Of a DNA stretch of 64,000 bases, positions 47,181 through 61,245 are shown one piece after another (the stretch's first letter is position 1; every line of letters starts with the position of its first letter). Source of the DNA: Brienomyrus brachyistius (lineage: Eukaryota; Chordata; Actinopteri; Osteoglossiformes; Mormyridae); assembly GCF_023856365.1 (NCBI RefSeq), contig NC_064533.1, forward strand, positions 31,420,118 to 31,484,117, given 5' to 3'. The notes below the pieces were generated by a model that did no database searches, had not been told where the DNA came from, and was given only the letters and a program-made list of their open reading frames with translations. A program made the translations under genes and the position numbers.

Positions 47181-47983
47181 ATCTTAGGCCCCCTCTCCTA
47201 TCAATCAGTTTGACTGGAAATTTAAACCCAAAGATTTTTAGCCAGAGTTTTTCGTGAATATTAATGGAAGCTCTACTCTATTGTGGGATTTTCATGGTGC
47301 CCTAAATATTTACTACTCTGTTTCTCTCATTCCTATTCTTATCCTGACAACTGATAACTTTTAAGGTGCTAAGGCTGAGGCCAAGAGGCATATAATGAAG
47401 ACATGGAAATCCACGGATAGTTATTCTTAGACATGAGTATTCACTTTTAAGCATGCCTTATTACTTACTATGTCATACACCTAGAGTCTGTCTCTGTTCG
47501 ATTGTGTATTGTATTTATATTGTATTGTGTATTATACTGTTTTCTTTGTGTATATGTAGAGTGTCGATTGCTTTACAGTTGTTTTATGTACAGTTTGCAT
47601 TTATTTAATGTACTGCTCCATTGATAGAAAACTCATGACGGAAGACTTTCACTCGCTCTAGTGATGTGACAATAAAGTGATCTGATGTGATTTGACTGTA
47701 GAGTATCACTTTGCAATATGCACTACTGCAATTACAAATGTACGGGTAACATTAGGATGATGTCACAGACAGGCTTACGTTACATAGTATACTCTTTATT
47801 GTATGTATAGTCAGGCTTTTGGCACATATATTCATATATCTTAATAATTCACTTTACTACCACCAAATAAACTCAAAATCTGATTTGGTTCAGCTAGTTC
47901 GGGACCAAGGACTGTGCCTAGGGGGATACCATTACAGGATACGTTATCAACATTATGTTTTTTTTTTTTACCATATCATAATC

Positions 47984-48340
47984 CATCCATCCATCCATTT
48001 TCCAAACCGCTTATCCTACTGGGTTGCGGGGGGTCCGGAGCCTATCCCGGAAGCAATGGGGACTAGGCAGGGAACAACCCAGGATGGGGGGCCAGCCCAT
48101 CGCAGGGCACACTCACACACCATTCACTCACGCATGCATGCACACCTATGGGCAATTTAGCAACTCCAATTAGCCTCAGCATGTTTTTGGACTGTGGAGG
48201 GAAACCGGAGTACTCAGAGGAAACCCCACGACGACATGGGGAGAACATGCAAACTCCGCACACATGTAACCCAGGCGAGACTCGAACCCAGGTCCCAGAG
48301 ATGTGAGGCAACACTAACCACTACACCACCATGCCGCCCC
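47984..48340 (-). mobile_element. V-SINE-like element, near full length, with 12-bp target-site duplication
   Basis: Reverse orientation: CATCC tail, CCAAACCGCTTATCCTACTG, CCTATCCCGGAAGCAATGGG, GCAATTTAGCAACTCCAATT, AGCATGTTTTTGGACTGTGG, then the head ending CACCACCATGCCGCCCC. CATATCATAATC flanks it at 47972-47983 and 48341-48352. The head lacks a few bases around the A-box (AACACTAACCACTAC). Confidence 0.93.
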
Positions 48341-49984
48341 CATATCATAATCAATAGATCAATTATTAAATATATAAATGTCATTTCTGTTGCTATTGGA
48401 AACAGGGTGAGTACCCCAAGCATGGGTAGTAAATGAAGCTGCTTAAATTATTTACAAGCAACCTTTTGCTTATCTGATTAACGTGACTCCTGAACGGCGT
48501 CCTGTCCATTATCACTGTTAACATTCCCTCGCTCTCAAAGCGGTCTGATGCAATTAAGCAATCACCCCCCTTACAGGCTGACCCATCAAGGATAAGCGGG
48601 GGCTTAATCTGTCTTTTACAATATTTATTCGCAGTCCAGAAAGTGAGATAGAATCAATTTCTGCATCAGTTCTGGATTCGTAGATAAAGAAAGAGCTCTG
48701 GGTTGGGGACATACAGTATACACTGAAGGCCACATGCTGAGGAGAGCAGAGAGGAAGACCCAGGGTCACGGAGATGGTTGTGCCGTAAGGGTGGTGGGTG
48801 ACGTGGCGGTTTGGGCCAACACAAACAGGGCCACAGACCGAAAGGAGCCAGAAGTCATTCTGCAATCCGCAATTGCTAGCAGTCTGATATCGAGTCAGGA
48901 CATTATGCGATCATGATTGGTGCTCTAAATCAAAGGCACCCCCCTGCTCTGGGCGTCAGGGAATTGGCCTAGCCATAAATTACAGGAGCCAAGGTGGATC
49001 GAAGCAGATTTAAGAATGAGAGATCAGGAAGCCTTATTTACAAGAGATGTGATGTCTGTTTATGCACCACTTTCCTGTTAATTACATAGAATTCACCATC
49101 AATCACGCACAACCGCAACCTATAGTGCCCCCTAACTGTTACTGTTATAACGGGTTCTGAGAACCATAGGGGGCGACGTCAATCGCCATAGCTCATATAC
49201 ATCAACCAATCATATCAGCACAAAACAACACAATTGTATTTGTATATAGCAACATAACCATAATATAGTAGAAAATAATTTACTGTTAATAGCACTTCCA
49301 TTTCCAGTTGCAGGTGTTGAGTCTTGCCCTGTTTTCAGAGCTTGATGAAAGACTTTGGAGTCTCTGGGCCTGTGAATTTATCACAAAGTAGCACTTCTGA
49401 TGATGAATTTAATCTTGGGGAAAAAGCGGTGAGGAGCCGGCAGGTCCTTCCTCGGGCCCGGATGATAAACGCGCTAACATGAACGCAAACAGACTCTCCG
49501 GCTACGGGCTGCACTCTGTCAGGGGTGTTTGATCCAGCGGTGACCTTGCCTAATGTTACCGGCAAGGTCGCTCGTGCAATATTAACGAGCTTGGCAAAGC
49601 CCTAAGCGATATCAAGTGCCGCCCGGAGCTGTCAATCATGCAGATTGCCCCCTTGGCCCCGCCCACCACCACCCCCCCCCCTCCATGCCTGGAAGCACAG
49701 ATTAAAAAGCATTCAAAGTGTGATGCCATTATGTTACACTAAGTACTGTGGTGTGCTGGGATTATTTTATTTACATTTGTGTTTCTGTGAGGGAGGGGTA
49801 TGGGGGTAGGCAGCGAAGGCACTCAATCAGACGATTCATCAGTAAGATGTAGCAAACCCTAATTACTGTCACCTTCCTTACTGGTCGCGGGTGAGCATTA
49901 GGAGGTATCAAGGTTTGGAACAGAGTGGTATCATACCCAGCCATGTTAAAACCACACACACACACACCTTTATTCATCCACATA

Positions 49985-50308
49985 TGAAAATCTGTCCGTT
50001 TTTTTTTTGGAAAGTGCTTATCTGACGCAGTGACGCCCTGGGGCCGGAGCCAGTCCCAGGAATCACGGGCAGGGACGATCTGACCGGGACATGTACACTT
50101 GCGAGGGGCACTGTGGCCGCGTCCATCCACCTCAAGCGTAGGGACAGCGAGAGGAGCGTGGAGGTGGAAGTGGAAACCAGAGTGAATGTGCACAGTGCGA
50201 GTGAGTGTGTGGGGGGGGGGGGCGCGGTTCAAGGGATTTGACGCTTCTGGAGGTGTGAGGCTACAGTACAGTACTACAGCACTGCACAGTGAGTCACAGT
50301 GCTGCCCC
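49985..50308 (-). mobile_element. Old degenerate V-SINE-like element
   Basis: GTGCTTATCTGACGCAGTGA, GGAGCCAGTCCCAGGAATCA and, near the end, GGAGGTGTGAGGCTACAGTA plus GTCACAGTGCTGCCCC match the reversed tail, body and head of the family at low identity. A G12 run lies at 50211-50222. Confidence 0.55.
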
Positions 50309-50695
50309 TGCAGTATAAACATAGGTGCTCATGTTGTTTAACACTAATACTCATAACTGATGAGTAATTACACACATTGTACAGTCTGCAGTATTTCATA
50401 CGCATGCTATATACAACACAGATACCATATATGAATATGATACACAGTATATACTTTGAAAATGACGCTTCCACTGTGATACGACATCACATTACCCCAT
50501 CAATTCCAGCACATCTACACAAGTGGCTGAACATCTGTGTGCTGGGCAGAGATGACACCGCGATGACCCCACACCACTCCTAGTTCAATGACTCAAACCC
50601 CCAAAGCTTTGCGGGCCCCATGCAAGTGCACAGATAGCAAGTGATAGCACACACCACCGCTATAGTTTAACTTAAACTGCCACTGGATGACATGG

Positions 50696-51045
50696 GGGGC
50701 GGCATGGTGGTGCAGTGGTTAGCACTGTTGCATCACACCTCTGGGACCCGGGTTCGAGTCTCCGCCTGGGTCACGTGTGTGGAGTTTGCATGTTCTCCCC
50801 ATGTCATTGTGGGGTTTCCTCCGGGTACTCCAGTTTCCCCCCACAGTCCAAAAACATGCTGAGGCTAATTGGAGTCGCTAAATTGCCCGTAGGTGTGCGT
50901 GTGTGAGTGTGCCCTGCGATGGGCTGGCCCCCCATCCTGGGTTGTTCCCTGCCTCGTGCCCATTGCTTCCGGGATAGGCTCCAGACCCCCCGCGACCCAG
51001 TAGGATAAGCGGTTTGGAAAATGGATGGATGGATGGATGGATGGA
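50696..51045 (+). mobile_element. V-SINE-like element, full length
   Basis: GGGGCGGCATGGTGGTGCAG, GGGTTCGAGTCTCCGCCTGG (intact B-box), GGAGTTTGCATGTTCTCCCC, CAGTCCAAAAACATGCTGAG, GGGATAGGCTCCAGACCCCC and AGCGGTTTGGAAAATGG, then (ATGG)n. The flanks TGGATGACATGG (50684-50695) and TGGATGGCATGG (51046-51057) look like a target-site duplication with one mismatch, though the tail makes this less certain. It is the cleanest reference copy in the window. Confidence 0.9.
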
Positions 51046-51605
51046 TGGATGGCATGGTGTTTTCCTCTCAGAGCACGATAAACGCAGGAGAGGGAGAGCT
51101 TAGTTCATTGATGGAGCTGAATGACTCCCTACATCACAGCCAAAAGCCCACATGAACGTGCTGGGCATAACAGCACGGCTCTGATGGACAGAAGGCAGTG
51201 AGGAAGAGAGAAGCGAGACATCTGGGGTACCTTAGGAACACCGGATGTGGTTCCTTAAAAACGCTCCTGATACTCCTTGGAAGTGCTCTGTAGAAAGTTC
51301 TGGCGTATTGTGCCGTTGTAGTGTTGGGTTGATTGACGCCCCCTGCTGGCCGCCCTACTCATGCACCCTTTGGCCGGGGGTAAGAGCACTTCCTGACTTT
51401 GTTTTAAATGCTTCCCATATTGCCTGCAATGCGACTCTGAGGCACTGGGCCAACAGTCTGGCTGCATGCCGGGCTGCGTGGTCGCGGTCGCTGCAGGGGG
51501 GCGGGCCACTCATGGCAAACAGACCGTCTGTAAGTGAGTGAGGGTTTAAAGCAAGGACACAAACAAAACAGCTTAATGACACCAAATATAAGCCTAAGAG
51601 ACTGC

Positions 51606-53121
51606 TGGCTCTGCATCCTCTGGACAGCGTATTATATAATCACGGGCTCTACGTCCACTGGATGGCGTGTTCTACAGCGAAAGATTCTATAACTGCTGGA
51701 CAGTATATTCAGCAAATAGTGGTTCTATAACAACTGGTTCTGCAACCACTGGAGAGTGTATTTTATGACTAAAGATTTATAACTACAGGACGGTATGTAC
51801 TGTAACTACTACTTCTGTAACCATCGATTCTCTAACAACGGATTCTGTAACCAATGGCTCTGCAAACACTGGACAGTGTGATCTATAACCACTGGTTCTG
51901 TGATCACTGGTTCTGTAACCAATGAATGGTGTGTTCTACGACTACCGATTCTATAACCACTGGACAGTATGCTCTGCAACCACTGGTTCTGCATCCATTG
52001 GACAGTGTGTTTTATGATTACTGATTTTATAACTGTTGGACAGTGTGTACAATAACAACTGGTTCTGTAACCATCAATTCTCTAACCACTGGTTCAATAG
52101 CCACTGAACGTAGCATTTTATAACTACTGGCTCTCTAACCACTGGTTCAGCAACCACTGGACAGTATGTTCTATAATCACTAGTTCTGTAACTGCCGGAA
52201 TGTGTGTTCTAGAATCATAATATAATGATTTTATAGCCACTAGACAACATATTCTATAATTACTGGTTCTGGAAGCAGTATTCTACAGCCAAAGCTACCA
52301 CAACCACTGGGCAGTATGTTCTATTAGACCTGGTGCTATAACAACAGGAATAGATGTTCTACAGCCATTGATTCTACAACCAGTGGACAGTGTATCTATG
52401 ACCACTGGTTCTGCAACCACTTGTTTAATGAACAGTAGACAATGTGTTCTATGACCATTGGTACTATAACCACTGGATGGTGTGTTCTATGACCATTGGT
52501 TCTGTAACCACTGGATGGAGTGCTCTATAACCTATGGTTCTGTAATCACAGGAAGGTGTGTTTTATGAACATTGGTTCTTTAACCACTGGATGGTGTGTT
52601 CTTTGACCATTGGTTCTGTAATCACAGGAAGGTGTGTTTTATGACCATTGGTTCTTTAATCACTGGACAGTATATGTTCTATGACCATAGGTTTTGTAAC
52701 CACTAGAAAGTGTGTTCTGTGACCATTGGTTCTGTAACCACTGGACGGTGTGTTCTACGACCATTGGGTTGTATAACCACTGGACAGTGTGTTCTTTGAC
52801 CATTGGTTCTGTAACCACTGGATGGTGTGCTCTATGACCATTAGTTCTGTAACCAATGGATGGTGTGTTCTATAACCTATGGTTCTGTAATCACAGGTTT
52901 TATGAACATTGGTTCTTTAATCACTGGATGGTATGTTCTATGACCATGGGGTTTATAACCACTGGACGGTGTGTTCTGTGATCACTGGTTCTGTAACCAC
53001 TGCATAGTGTGTTCTATGACCATTGGTTCCATAACAACTGCACAGTGTGTTTTTTGACCATTGGTTTTCTTACCACTGGACAGTGTGTTCTATGACCATT
53101 GGTTCTGTAACCACTGGTCTC
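51606..53121 (+). repeat. 38-bp degenerate minisatellite, 1.5 kb
   Basis: About 40 units built from GGTTCTGTAACCACTGGACA and GTGTGTTCTATGACCATT. The 5' third is more diverged and the 3' half (52430-53121) keeps a regular 38-bp period. Point changes are spread over all units, so the array looks old compared with the 46781 array. Confidence 0.9.
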
Positions 53122-53781
53122 CTTCCTCATCTTCAGGGTGTATCGCCAGTATTTGTAACCCCATGAATAAAAATAACAGACAGAGACTTCACATGCTCAT
53201 TGTCTAGTCCTTCTTGCTCATTCTTGATGTCACAGAACTGCCTAAGCTTCTCCAAGTATTTTAGATATCCTTTTTAAAAATCATTCAGTCCAAAATAAAA
53301 AGTGCTTCACACGGTAACAGGACTTTCTTCCCATTATTTTGTGATTAACATGTTTATTCTCATTTGTTGCATTAATGCTTAGCTATAAAAATATTCTGCT
53401 CGGCTTGATTTTCATTATGGCTTTCCGGTGTTTGATTGACAAAAAGCAAACTAGGAATAAATGAGCTAATGTTTTTTTTGTGGTGCCCTTCAAGACACTT
53501 GCCTTCTCAGACACACCCTGGCTTCAAAGGTAATGCTTGTCAGCCTGGGCTTCAGCCCCACGATTAATCTTGGATCTGCTGCATTGCTGCCCCCCCCACC
53601 CCCCCCCACCGGCTCCCTGGTGTCTTCTAGGTCCACAATTCATCGAAAGTCAACTCTGCGCAGTTAGAGGAACCAGCAATGCTGTCCAGGACTACTTGTT
53701 ATTATTATTGGGTGGGTGAAAACTTCCATGTTACCAGGGGCCCCAGGGCACTCTATTGATCCGGAGCTAAAAAAAGCCAAT

Positions 53782-53798
53782 CCCCCCCCCCCCCCCCC
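53782..53798. repeat. Poly(C) tract, 17 nt
   Basis: C17. Confidence 0.9.
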
Positions 53799-55171
53799 TC
53801 CCACTCCACCTCATCCGATGGGCCGCTTTTGTGTTTATGCCTTTTGTCCTTTTTTTGCCACCACCCACACAGAAGTACACTCGTCAGCAGAGGCCCTCTT
53901 AGCGGGGAGCTTTTGGATGCGATCAGACACCCTGAGGCGATGCTGGACCAGGCCAGCGGGACCCATCCAGAGGTCGGCCAGCCTCTCACTTCTGGAAAAA
54001 AAGCTGACTGGCCATCCCACCCCACCTCCTTCTCATCTTTCTTGTTTCCATAGCCCCCGGGTTTCCAGATTGTCACGTCGGACTCCTGCTCTACCGACGT
54101 GATATCGACCATATGCATGACATCTTCTCTAACGCATGGATCATCGGGACAGCACCCCCCCCCCCACAGATCTCAGGGATAAGTTGGTGTTTCTCAAGAC
54201 AGTTGCGTATTATCGAACCGCATCTGGTCTCCGGAGCAACACCAGGCCCCACCTTATCACCCCTTTACGGTGTAACACATCATGCTTGCTGTCGGTCCAG
54301 GGACCCCCGGCGATGATACGGTAAGAGTGATCAGGACCCGAGGAGTCTGATTTGCCCCAGATGTTCCTGATAACAGAATGTTTCAGTTCCCTTTTTATGA
54401 CCCCCTCTGGGTCTGGCCCCCCTTTCGTTCCCAGTTTTGGAGTGTGTGAGCTAGACCATTGATCGGGACTGCATCTCTCCTGCTCAGTCAAGTGACTACA
54501 TTTCAGAAGCACCCATCGCCCGCTGTTCCTTTACAGCCGTGCTGAGCGTAGTGTTTAGTGACATTAGCAAAGTGTGCGAGTACTTTGTCTCAAGTACTCA
54601 GCAACCAGGTCCAGAGGAGTTAGCAGCTCATAGTTAGCGGTTCATAGTTAGCGGCTCATAGATAAATACAAGAAGCATCTCTAGCTTAAGGCAGGCTAAA
54701 ATATACCCTGTCACCGCTTTAAAACCGTCACTCCCAAAATACCACCATCTGTGTCCATCATCGTCGTCTCCATACAGAAATAGCATGACTTAAACACCGA
54801 TGTGGAGACGCTCACAAGAGAATAGCGTCATCCAGGCTCCCGAAAAACGGGGACACAGATGTGCTTTTCACATCTGGTTGAATGAGCTGTGGTAAGTGTT
54901 TCTCATTTAAAGGCATCGCAGATGTTCCAGTTTAAAGGGAGCTATGGGTCACCAAAACACAGCATCATTCTCTAATTGCTTCTTTGTGATCGTTCTTTAT
55001 ATGAACAAAGAAAAATCGCATGTATGGAGGATCGATATGAAATTGTTACAACCGTGGCGGCATCACAGACACAGATTACAACTTAAATAAATTTCTAAAG
55101 CACTTCCTCTTGGATGCTAATAAAAAGCACTGGTCTCCAGGAAGCCTCGTTACGAACGGCTTTATGTGTGT

Positions 55172-55189
55172 GGGGGGGGGGGGGGGGGG
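55172..55189. repeat. Poly(G) tract, 18 nt
   Basis: G18. Confidence 0.9.
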
Positions 55190-55854
55190 CACATGGCAAT
55201 GGATTAGCTATGATGGGGGACAAAGTGGCTAAGCAGTATTAGTAAATCCAGAACCAAGCCTGTGCTTTCGTTCGTAAGCTCCTGAGTATATTAATAATGT
55301 ATGTAATGGGGAAAACTGAATTATATATAGCCACTGTCAACACAGACCGTCACACTGGCTATGTGAAATTAAAGGCAAATTCATCGCAAAAAAATAAATG
55401 AGCGTGAAACATTCTGTGTCAAATCCATCCAAAGAATCGTGTGATGCTTCTGGCTTCCCTATGCTGCTATATCTTTATAAAACTGGATAAATAATACTGT
55501 AATATTTGTCAGATGAGCGAAGGTTTATCTTATAATCACACCGCTTAATGCTTCTGGACCAAAAAAACACAAGAGCAGATTAAATTCCACCACGCATCAC
55601 TAATTTGTTTCATAACAGGTATCTGACAAACAGACACTGAAGAAATGCCTTTGATTTAAGTTTTTTTTTTTTTTAGTAATACGAATAAATGTCTGCCATT
55701 TTCGGCAGAAACAGGGATCCTTCCAAATCATTACGGCCGGTTAAATGTATATTTACAGCTTGCTCAAGCCCAATTAAGGCAGGAGCCGCTCGGCAGGGTC
55801 TTGTTGTTAGCTTAATTAGCATCTTAAAGACTGACAAGTGCCCACACACACTCA

Positions 55855-56133
<279 letters not shown>

Positions 56134-56374
56134 TTAATCTTGGTGACGTCATATAACAGCATTAACTGCCATCCTCCCATCGTACTTCTAATAAAAAAAC
56201 ACTAAAGAATTTCACCTAAGAAACTGTAACTAAAAAAGATTGACTTCCAAAACAGGAAATTTCTGTCGCATCCCTGAACAACATCTTTAACATTAACTCA
56301 TTCCATAAATAATGCACGTGCTCCATTTGCACAAGTGCATTGGAATGTGTTTATCGCTTATCCCATCCTGCTCG

Positions 56375-56560
56375 CCTCTTTTTTTAAAAGAAACAAACAC
56401 ATACATGCATATAGAGGTGAGACCAAAGCTTGGGGTCTGAGCACAGGGTCAGCCTTCCACTCAGATGTGGGTTCTCTACTGACTACAGGATTCAAACCGG
56501 CAACCTTCCGGTCACAGTCATAAAGGCCTAGCCTGTGGAGACGGACACTGCCTCTGAGCT
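56375..56560 (-). mobile_element. Degenerate tRNA-related SINE, probably reverse orientation
   Basis: CAGGATTCAAACCGGCAACC, then TTCCGGTCACAGTCATAAAG, which resemble a reversed B-box and the adjoining part of a fish SINE. The rest is too decayed to classify. Confidence 0.4.
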
Positions 56561-59500
56561 ATACAAACCCATAATACTCCTATCTGATGGTTGAAGTATT
56601 AAAATAAAGAAATGAAACCATTAAGTATCTGGGCCTGTCACAAATATTTCACCTCTTCCTTGCTGAATACACACGGAATACACACTGAACTATCAGACTG
56701 AATGGAGGATGACTGCACAGCCCAGAAAAATATCGCCGGCAAATCAATCATGTATATTCAGTAAACAGCAGCAAATGCATCCAGGAAATAAGGAATCCGT
56801 TACTGCGGCTACAAGCTTTAGGACAGGCTGACAAAATAAGCTGAGACGTAACTATACAGGAATTTAATTCCAATGATGGTTCCAAAACCAACAATTCCCC
56901 TTCTACAGTGGGAAAGTAAAATGCCCGTTGACATTCCAATAGTATAAATATTGCAACACTGTCCACGGACCAGGTGGAACACTCTTCCAGGGCTGTACGT
57001 TCCAGTAGGGAACGCAAATTGACAACACCAGGAAGTTCTGGCAGTTAACGAGCTCCACTGGCTATATAAACCACCAGCCAATGCAGCTCACTGTCTGCTC
57101 CTGTTTCGATCACTGTCTGGGATCCTGAGCTAATCAAAGCGCAGTGTCTTGCTTAGCTTGACTTCTTCGTGTCACTTGTATGGCCAGATGAGTAGGTTTG
57201 TCTTCTTGGTTTCGTAAACTCTCTACTTGGTTAGCCTTAGGTTATGATGATGCTGTTTTGTGTCCTCCCACCACACCAGAGTCCACTTCAGGTCGTCTCG
57301 GCCAGGGAGACCCCTGCTTGCCCGTAGCCCAAGCCTAGTAACCTTGTCTTTCATCTAGGAAAGGTGTATGTCACAGGCAGAAGACCTGGCTCTCTTGGCA
57401 GGTGGTGATCTAGCTCAGGGAATCAGTTGATTGGCTTTTCTTAGTCCAGTTCCCTTTTTTGTACTTAAAGTGCTTGGATTTTGTTTTCCAGCCTAGCCTG
57501 TTCATGCCTTGCATCTAACTTGTAGTAACAGCAAACTTTATCCAGTTCAGGGTCAGCACTGGACTCCCACTGCAAAACTCAAATCAGTATGATACAGAAG
57601 TCCTATATCAAGTTTGGGGAATGACAACATCAAACATTGGGCAGAATCCTAGTTTTTTTTTTTTTTATCTAGGGAACTGGGAACTATGGCTCTTTTGGTC
57701 TTATGTGTGCCTCTACTTGAGGAATCTTGAACTTTCATTGGATAAGGAAGGTTTTCTTGCCTTGGTGTCATTGCAGGGTCTTGGTGTTTAGTCTGTCACA
57801 TCGTTGCGATGCCTGAGCTCGACCAGACCCAGTCCATTATCAGCCCACGCATGAGATCAATGCCAGATCGTTGTGTATATCTATCACTGGCAGCACCTCG
57901 CCCGCTTCAGTGGGGCTCTGTTACATAATCACCTTGGCAACAAATGCTGAGCTGGAGCCTGTCCAGGTCTGAGGTCAGAAGGGCAAGCCATTTGAACCAC
58001 TTCCGCCATAGTTCTTGTCGGAGGCCTAAGGTTTGGCGGGAAAACCCATGCAGAGCAGCTGGGCCGAGACCCGGCATCCTACTGGGAATCGTCGGCTGTA
58101 AAGACAGCGGGTCGCGCTTTGTGAGGTGAGCCGCTGAGCTTATGACAGAAGGAGGTCCCGAGAGCATTACTCACCACTAGATAAGAGCTGCCAGGCGAGA
58201 GGGGAGTGTGGCCTCTCTGTGCCAACCGCAGCCCCCGTTCAGGGAGCCGCCTCCCGCAAGCTCGCACCTCGCAGCCCCCGAGACTCGCTGGAAGGTTGAC
58301 AATTCCCATTTCTAAGGACTGGAGTCGTCCCTCTGAAGCCGCTTGTCACATTGATCCCAGCCGATTGCTGGAGGCTGCAGCTGTGGCTCCAACAATTGGG
58401 AAATTTGGGTCTCCACCATGAAAACATAATGCTCAGTTTTTTTGAAGATGCCATTTTTCCTTCTCACCTTTGAATATGTTGGTGGGCAGAGAGTTAAAAC
58501 TGCGTTGGGTGCGTCTTGGGGGGGGAGTGGAGGGTGCAGCACATGCAGTAGAGCTTTGACTGCTGTCCCATCAGCCCCTGCAGGTGCAGTCCTATGATCC
58601 TGCGGTTACTGGCTTGTTAAGGTGATGCTGATGATTTGTCATACATGGCCAATGTGGGAATATATGCCGCGGAACAGAGAACCTAAGTAGGAGGCAATAA
58701 TTCATACGGAAAGGCCAACCTTATGTAATAATATTTATAGAATTTGTTAATTACAGGGGAGAGGGAAGTCGGGCCAATCAGCTTTCAGCTGGGGCCAGTG
58801 GTCCTATGGCCCCACCCCCATTTACACAGGACATGTGCTCAGATGGGACATGACCCCACACTGGAGGTTGGATGGATGTTTAAGATGGTCTCGTCTCAGA
58901 AAGCAAACTCCGTTCTCTTCCCAGTTTAATCCTCAAATAAAAAATGTGGTTTAGAGTTTTCCTAGTAGGTCTGGAATCGGAATAGCTGACTGGGGCTGAG
59001 ATACGAGTCCTTCATCCATTCCTGGGCATGGAGGCCCCCCCCCCAACAGCGCTGCCCAAAGTGCACCCACGCCTACGGGGGGCGCGATCCTGCCGGGCAG
59101 CCCAGTTGCCAGGACAAGGGAGACAGCTCACCACGATCCGGCTGTGACATTTATAGGCATCTGCTGAAGACACGCAGATGCAGGCCACAACCAAAGCCCC
59201 CCCACCCCCGAATCCATGCCACTGAGTCTCCATGACGGAATGAGGGGGTGCAGCAGGGCCGGACTTTGGCTGACAGCACGTTGTCTCCGGCCGGGGGAGG
59301 GGGGACTTTTTCCAGCTGTTTCCACCGGCTTTCAGGCTCCAGCTCAGCCCTGGATTCATTAACCAAGACTGAGCTGCTAATTGAAATAATCCCACAATTG
59401 CAACCGCGAATCACAATCACACTATTGCAGAACTCTAGAACTTTTAGTTTAATGGGCTTTCTGACGGTCCAGGGAAGCCAGTAATAAATAGGATGGAAGA

Positions 59501-60127
59501 AAGCATGGTCTTAAAAGCTTATTTTGCCTCTAAAATGAATAATACAGTTTACAATTTTTTCCAATTAATTTTAGCCCTTGAACAATAAAAAAAGCTGATT
59601 AAATTCAGTTGCAATTTACTGTTTATGTTAGTTCCATAATACAAAATAATTACTGGCACCTGTAGCTGCCACAGGCATGTTCCAAAATACACACATTTTA
59701 GCTAAAAATGTTTTGATTTATTGTGATTTGAATGATGCGATTCACTCACTCATTAGCTCAAACAGGGATTTACAGGGACTTAATTTTGAAGTCCGGTAGA
59801 GCGAAAACCTGCTGATACAATCTGATCCAAGACCAGGGACAAAAAGTGACCTTCTAGAACACCTAGAACCCCCAAAGACTTATTTAAGCAGCCAAGTGAA
59901 CCAGCAGGAAGCAAAGCTCCAAATGGTTAGGGATCTTCAGTTCTCCTGTTGTGATCCCACCCTCTCTGTAAATAGATCGTCCTCCTCCACTATGTCACAT
60001 GGTACATTTTGCTTCGCAAAAAAAAACAAAAAAAAAAAACAGACTTTTTTCAGATGCATGTGCGAGCTCAATGGTATATAAAAATAAACCATCCTATCTT
60101 CCACTCTTCCCTATGTGTCAAGGACAG

Positions 60128-60142
60128 CCCCCCCCCCCCCCC
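60128..60142. repeat. Poly(C) tract, 15 nt
   Basis: C15. Confidence 0.85.
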
Positions 60143-61034
60143 ATGGAAAGTATTGCTTGTTTTGCTTGTCTGCCGCTTCTTCCATGGAATGAGGTCATCA
60201 TCCTGTGGCCCACCGTAGCTCAGGTTCTTCAAAAAAAAAAAAGGTATTTAAATGAGTGGCCGCCCCACTGCTGAAACATCACGTCGAGGAAAATCGGAAT
60301 AGGCGAGTGAGAGGTGGATGGGGAGACGCTTCAGGGGGAGGTCCAATGGCAGAATGCGCATTCAAGGTGGCAGGGCAGTGGTCCTCAAACTGCGCTCTTG
60401 CAGTCGAGCAAACTTAACTATCCAAATAAAAGCCTCTGATGAATTCATTATTGGCAGAGGCTGGGGGGGGGGGGCAACACACTGCCCACGGCCCTTTAGG
60501 TCCGGACCTCAGCATCCATCCCATCACGGAAAGGATCTCCAAACATTTTAAATATATTTCAAACCCACAGTCAGTCCAGGTTATATCGGGCTGTGAATTT
60601 CATGCATGTGTAACACATTCAGGCCCCAGGAAACTGCGGCTTCACACTTAAATATTTATAAATGTGTCAGACACTTTAAAGTACATTTACAACAACTATT
60701 TTCAAAGATGGCTATTAGTATGATTGAGATTACTTCCTAATACACCCACCATAGTTTTTGTTGCCTCATGTGCAATTTAGGAAAAAGCAATTTCAGCCAG
60801 CATGACCGTGAAGGTCTCTGTGACATGACTACAGCCTGCGCTACACTGTCAGAATGTCAACCACACAACACCCAGTTTGAGACCGTCGATACAAACAGGT
60901 CAGATCTTACTCCAGGCCTGCGCTGACGGGCTGCATGTAATGCGTCATGCATATTTTAAAATCTGGCCTGAAAAAGGCATGAGATGGAGTCACAGGTAGG
61001 GTGGAGAGTCAGGTTGGTATGATTAATGCAGGCG

Positions 61035-61245
61035 ATGCAGTTTGGAGTGTTCAGCACAAGAATGTGGAGCATTCAGTGTTAAGTACTTGGAATGAACCGT
61101 TCAGTATACGAAGATCATGATTGAGTGTTCAGCATAGAGTATAAATTGTACAGTGTAAGGTGTTCAGTATGAAGTCTTCATTACGAAGTGTTCAGTGTCG
61201 GGTGTTCAGTATGAAGTGTTCTGTGTGAAGTGTTCAAGATGTGTT
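61035..61245 (+). repeat. Degenerate short tandem repeat (GTGTTCAGTATGAA type)
   Basis: About ten imperfect units of roughly 19-24 bp with the core GTGTTCAGTATGAAGTGTTC. The period is irregular. The best block is 61150-61235. Confidence 0.7.

Noticed and set aside
31979..51045. tRNA genes at the A/B-box sequences of the SINE heads
   Set aside because: The tRNA-like part is joined to a SINE body and GATG tail with target duplications, and no complete cloverleaf can be drawn.
56818..57081. 87-codon minus-strand frame beginning MAGGLYSQWSS
   Set aside because: No recognisable domain, no splice or promoter support, and it overlaps another chance frame on the same strand.
59012..59395. 127-codon minus-strand frame considered as TMEM178B exon 1
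   Set aside because: It lacks the expected first transmembrane helix and the Cys-containing loop motif, and has no fitting phase-compatible donor.
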